From contig NZ_WHOB01000088.1 of assembly GCF_013141775.1 (NCBI RefSeq), positions 100,823-164,822 on the forward strand: a stretch of DNA of 64,000 nt, given 5' to 3'. Numbering within the stretch: the first letter of the stretch is position 1; every line of letters begins with the position of its first letter. Of this stretch, positions 61,830-64,000 are shown one piece after another. The stretch comes from Paenibacillus phytohabitans (GTDB lineage: Bacteria; Bacillota; Bacilli; Paenibacillales; Paenibacillaceae). Below the pieces are notes generated by a model. That model was not told the origin of the DNA. It ran no database searches and saw only the letters and a program-made list of their open reading frames with translations. A program made the translations under genes and the position numbers.

Positions 61830-63200
61830 TTATAGAGTAGAGGAGCAGTTGTTATGGAGTTGTAAAAAGATGCGGATGCTTGTCCCCTGACCAACGACAG
61901 ATTGCAGCTCAACCCTGGCCTCATGCGCCTCGGCAATCTGCCGGCACAAGGAGAGGCCGAGGCCAGCATTGCCGTAGGTCCGCGAACGCGCCGGATCTGC
62001 GCGGTAGAACGGCTCGAACGCACGCTTACTCTGCTCTTCCGTCATGCCGGCTCCGCTGTCTTGCACTTCCAGCACCCCTTCACCGTTCTGCTCAAAGGCA
62101 AGCAGGCGGATGATGCTGCCTGGCTGGGAGGCAGGAATGGCATTCTCAATCAGATTTACCAGAAAGGATGCCAGAAGATCCGCATCCCCCCACACGGCGG
62201 GAATAGAGCTGTCCATCTGCAGCAGTAATCCGTGCTCTGCTGCCTTCTGCAGCTCGGATTGCGCTACCGCCTGGAACAGGGCTGCCACATCCACCTCTGC
62301 CTGCACCAGTGGCTGATGCCGCAGAACGGACAAATCAAGCAGCTTGAAGGCCAGATTCTTGAGCCGGACAGTCTCAGTTAAAATATAGTGACCGGCCTTG
62401 ATCTGATCTTCCTGGCCAATATTCGCCGAGGTGAGAAGTTCAGCAAATCCCTGCATGCTGGTCATCGGCGTCCGCAGTTCATGGGCAAGATTATCAACCA
62501 TCCGCTGTTTATCCTCGGCCATGCCTGCAAGGTCCGTCATCCGCTGTTCCACCACAGCAGCCATCCGGTTAAAGTTGAAGGCCAGCTCCCCGAATTCATC
62601 CCTGCTGTTCAGCTCCACACGGTTAGAATAGTTGCCTTCGGCAATCGTTTTGGTCGTCTCGGACAGCAGCTTGAGGGGCCTCGTCAGGTGCCGGATCAGA
62701 AGGTAAAGCAACAGCAACAGCAATGGACCGACGATCCAGTTAATCATCACGAAAAAGCGGTTAAGCTCCTGCTGCTGGGCATACAGCCCGCTGATGTCGC
62801 GCTTGTAAGTCAGCTCCAGATGCTGATAAGGAGCAGGGAGCGGCATAGCCAGCGTCATCACATGCTCATCCTCCACAGCGCTCTTCCCTGCCTGATTGGG
62901 GTAGATAAGCTGTCCGTCCTCCCGCAACTCCAGTCCTATTCCCTGTTTGCGGTAGTGTTCCCCATACGACTTAGCCACACTGACCATCAGTGCAGGGGTG
63001 AGGGTTAGGCCACGTGTCCGGATCGAATCCAGATTCTCGTATATATTGTTGGTGATCAGCAGCTGTTCACTGGCCGCACGCCTGGTTTCGCTATCCATAT
63101 TCAGCTGCCAGCTTTTTTTCATCACCATTATCACACTAACATCAAGAGCGGCTATGAAAAGAACAAGGACGGCGAGCAGAATCTTATGCCAGAACCGCAT
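61830..63200 (-). CDS. Sensor histidine kinase (BaeS/WalK-like architecture)
   Basis: 456 residues. Membrane segment 7-27, extracellular domain about 28-150, segment 2 near 155-176 (WIVGPLLLLLLYLLI), HAMP (RPLKLLSETTKTIAEGNYSNRV), HisKA with His240 (NLAHELRTPMTSMQGF), HATPase with N box NLIENAI and G box DSGAGM..GLGLSL. The start lies 2 nt after the regulator's stop, so both are translated from one mRNA. Stimulus unknown; the anchored protein encoded next is a candidate accessory. Confidence 0.92.
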   Translation of the reverse strand: MRFWHKILLAVLVLFIAALDVSVIMVMKKSWQLNMDSETRRAASEQLLITNNIYENLDSIRTRGLTLTPALMVSVAKSYGEHYRKQGIGLELREDGQLIYPNQAGKSAVEDEHVMTLAMPLPAPYQHLELTYKRDISGLYAQQQELNRFFVMINWIVGPLLLLLLYLLIRHLTRPLKLLSETTKTIAEGNYSNRVELNSRDEFGELAFNFNRMAAVVEQRMTDLAGMAEDKQRMVDNLAHELRTPMTSMQGFAELLTSANIGQEDQIKAGHYILTETVRLKNLAFKLLDLSVLRHQPLVQAEVDVAALFQAVAQSELQKAAEHGLLLQMDSSIPAVWGDADLLASFLVNLIENAIPASQPGSIIRLLAFEQNGEGVLEVQDSGAGMTEEQSKRAFEPFYRADPARSRTYGNAGLGLSLCRQIAEAHEARVELQSVVGQGTSIRIFLQLHNNCSSTL

Positions 63201-63202
63201 GG

Positions 63203-63862
63203 CTAGACCTGAACTTCCAGGCGGTAGCCCAGCTTGAATACAGTTTTGATCCGTTCTTCCCAGCCGAGCTTTTTGCGCAGCTGGCGGATATGAACATCCA
63301 CGGTGCGGGTGTCTCCGGCAAAGTCATAACCCCAGGCCAGCTCCAGCAGCTTTTCTCTCGAAAGGGCGATATTCCGGTTACGTATCAGTACTTCGAGCAG
63401 CTCAAATTCTCTGGTGGTCAAATCAACCGGTTGCTGATCTACCCGGACCTGCCGTTCCGGAAACCTGACTTCCACCGCATCGCAAATAAAAGCAGGGGCA
63501 GCTTGTTCATTCCTACGCAGCACAACGTTAATCCGGGCCAGCAGCTCCAGGATTTCAAACGGTTTGATTATATAATCCTCCGCACCCAGCTCGAAGCCTC
63601 TGATGCGGTCGGAGAGTGCATTTTTGGCCGTAATCAGAATGACCGGAATCCGCAAAGGAGCGATCTGCTGCATCACTTCAAACCCGTCGAGACCGGGAAG
63701 CATCACATCAAGCAGGATAAGATCCGTCCGCTCCTGTTCCAGCATTCCGCCAACCTCTGAACCGGTATACACTTTGGAATACGTGTGTCCAACCAGCTTA
63801 AGATTCATGGTTATCAAATCGCTGATCGGCTGTTCATCTTCAACTACTAATATATGAGCCAT
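63203..63862 (-). CDS. OmpR/PhoB-family response regulator
   Basis: 219 residues, ATG 63862 with AGGAGG about 11 nt upstream. Receiver domain with Glu8, Asp9, phospho-acceptor Asp52 (LILLDVMLPGLDGF) and switch lysine in YIIKPFEIL. The winged helix occupies the last 95 residues (DLTTREFELLEVLIRNRNIALSREKLLELAWGYDFAGDTRTVDVHI..), ending TVFKLGYRLEV. First gene of a regulator-kinase-anchored protein operon. The 138 bp to the window edge hold its leader; no promoter could be called with confidence. Confidence 0.92.
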   Translation of the reverse strand: MAHILVVEDEQPISDLITMNLKLVGHTYSKVYTGSEVGGMLEQERTDLILLDVMLPGLDGFEVMQQIAPLRIPVILITAKNALSDRIRGFELGAEDYIIKPFEILELLARINVVLRRNEQAAPAFICDAVEVRFPERQVRVDQQPVDLTTREFELLEVLIRNRNIALSREKLLELAWGYDFAGDTRTVDVHIRQLRKKLGWEERIKTVFKLGYRLEVQV

Positions 63863-64000
63863 CTACTGAATATCCTCCTGATTCCTGTAATAGCAAAATG
63901 TTCCGTTAACTATTTAACCTTTATCATATCAGATTTCAGAGTGTACATGACATTTCACGGTGGACTATGGATTCTATGGTTATAAAAGTCGCGCCAAACG

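Noticed and set aside
1..64000. Phage, IS element, tRNA or rRNA
   Set aside because: No transposase, integrase or phage-type frame and no cloverleaf or rRNA segment was recognised anywhere in the window.

Overview
The window looks like the chromosome of a Paenibacillus-type Firmicute. Supporting signs are strong AGGAGG-type ribosome sites with frequent TTG starts, YesM/YesN-type two-component systems beside Lpl/Ytc-type sugar ABC importers, S-layer-homology (SLH) anchored exoenzymes, a KimA-type potassium importer, and many glycoside hydrolase and sugar kinase genes. I found no tRNA, rRNA, phage, IS element or cas gene.

Layout. 1-3.2 kb: a cut-off sugar-binding lipoprotein divergent from a membrane-bound AraC regulator. 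3.2-14.8 kb: a small lipoprotein, a large ATPase/BTAD regulator, and divergent from it two large secreted subtilases, the second with SLH repeats. 14.8-19.3 kb: kimA, a tiny terminated unit, a MarR regulator, a DUF2798 membrane protein under a textbook promoter/operator, and another small membrane protein. 19.3-26.9 kb: a fructan/sucrose locus with two permeases, a binding protein and a GH32 enzyme, divergent from a LacI regulator and a fructokinase-like gene. 27-45.3 kb: a polysaccharide/uronate-type region with an ADP-ribosylglycohydrolase-like protein, KDG kinase, an SLH-anchored clan GH-A enzyme, a sialidase-like BNR protein, KDPG aldolase, and an ABC importer operon with its own YesMN pair. 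46.6-53.4 kb: LacI regulator with a divergent 6-phospho-beta-glucosidase, GH38 alpha-mannosidase and an AraC regulator. 53.9-64 kb: lipoprotein with OmpR/HK pair, OsmC, metallophosphoesterase, DapA-like lyase, glutamine amidotransferase, and a second OmpR/HK pair followed by a membrane-anchored protein.

Neither ABC importer has an ATPase gene here, so both probably share an MsmX-type ATPase encoded elsewhere (inference). KDG kinase plus KDPG aldolase form the lower 2-keto-3-deoxygluconate branch, which fits the exoenzymes around them.

The most unusual content is not in the genes. From 17.7 kb onwards at least ten intergenic blocks hold short phased repeats. Most have 3-5 copies of an 18-25 bp element, often a hairpin, spaced close to 50-52 bp. 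They fall into several sequence families. Some copies recur as ordered, homologous, inverted blocks kilobases apart. In one array the hairpin stem changes in both arms while the linker stays fixed. Three blocks of one family each lie next to a degenerate microsatellite-like tract. They occur in divergent, convergent and tandem gaps, so they are not simply attenuators. I do not recognise them as a described family.
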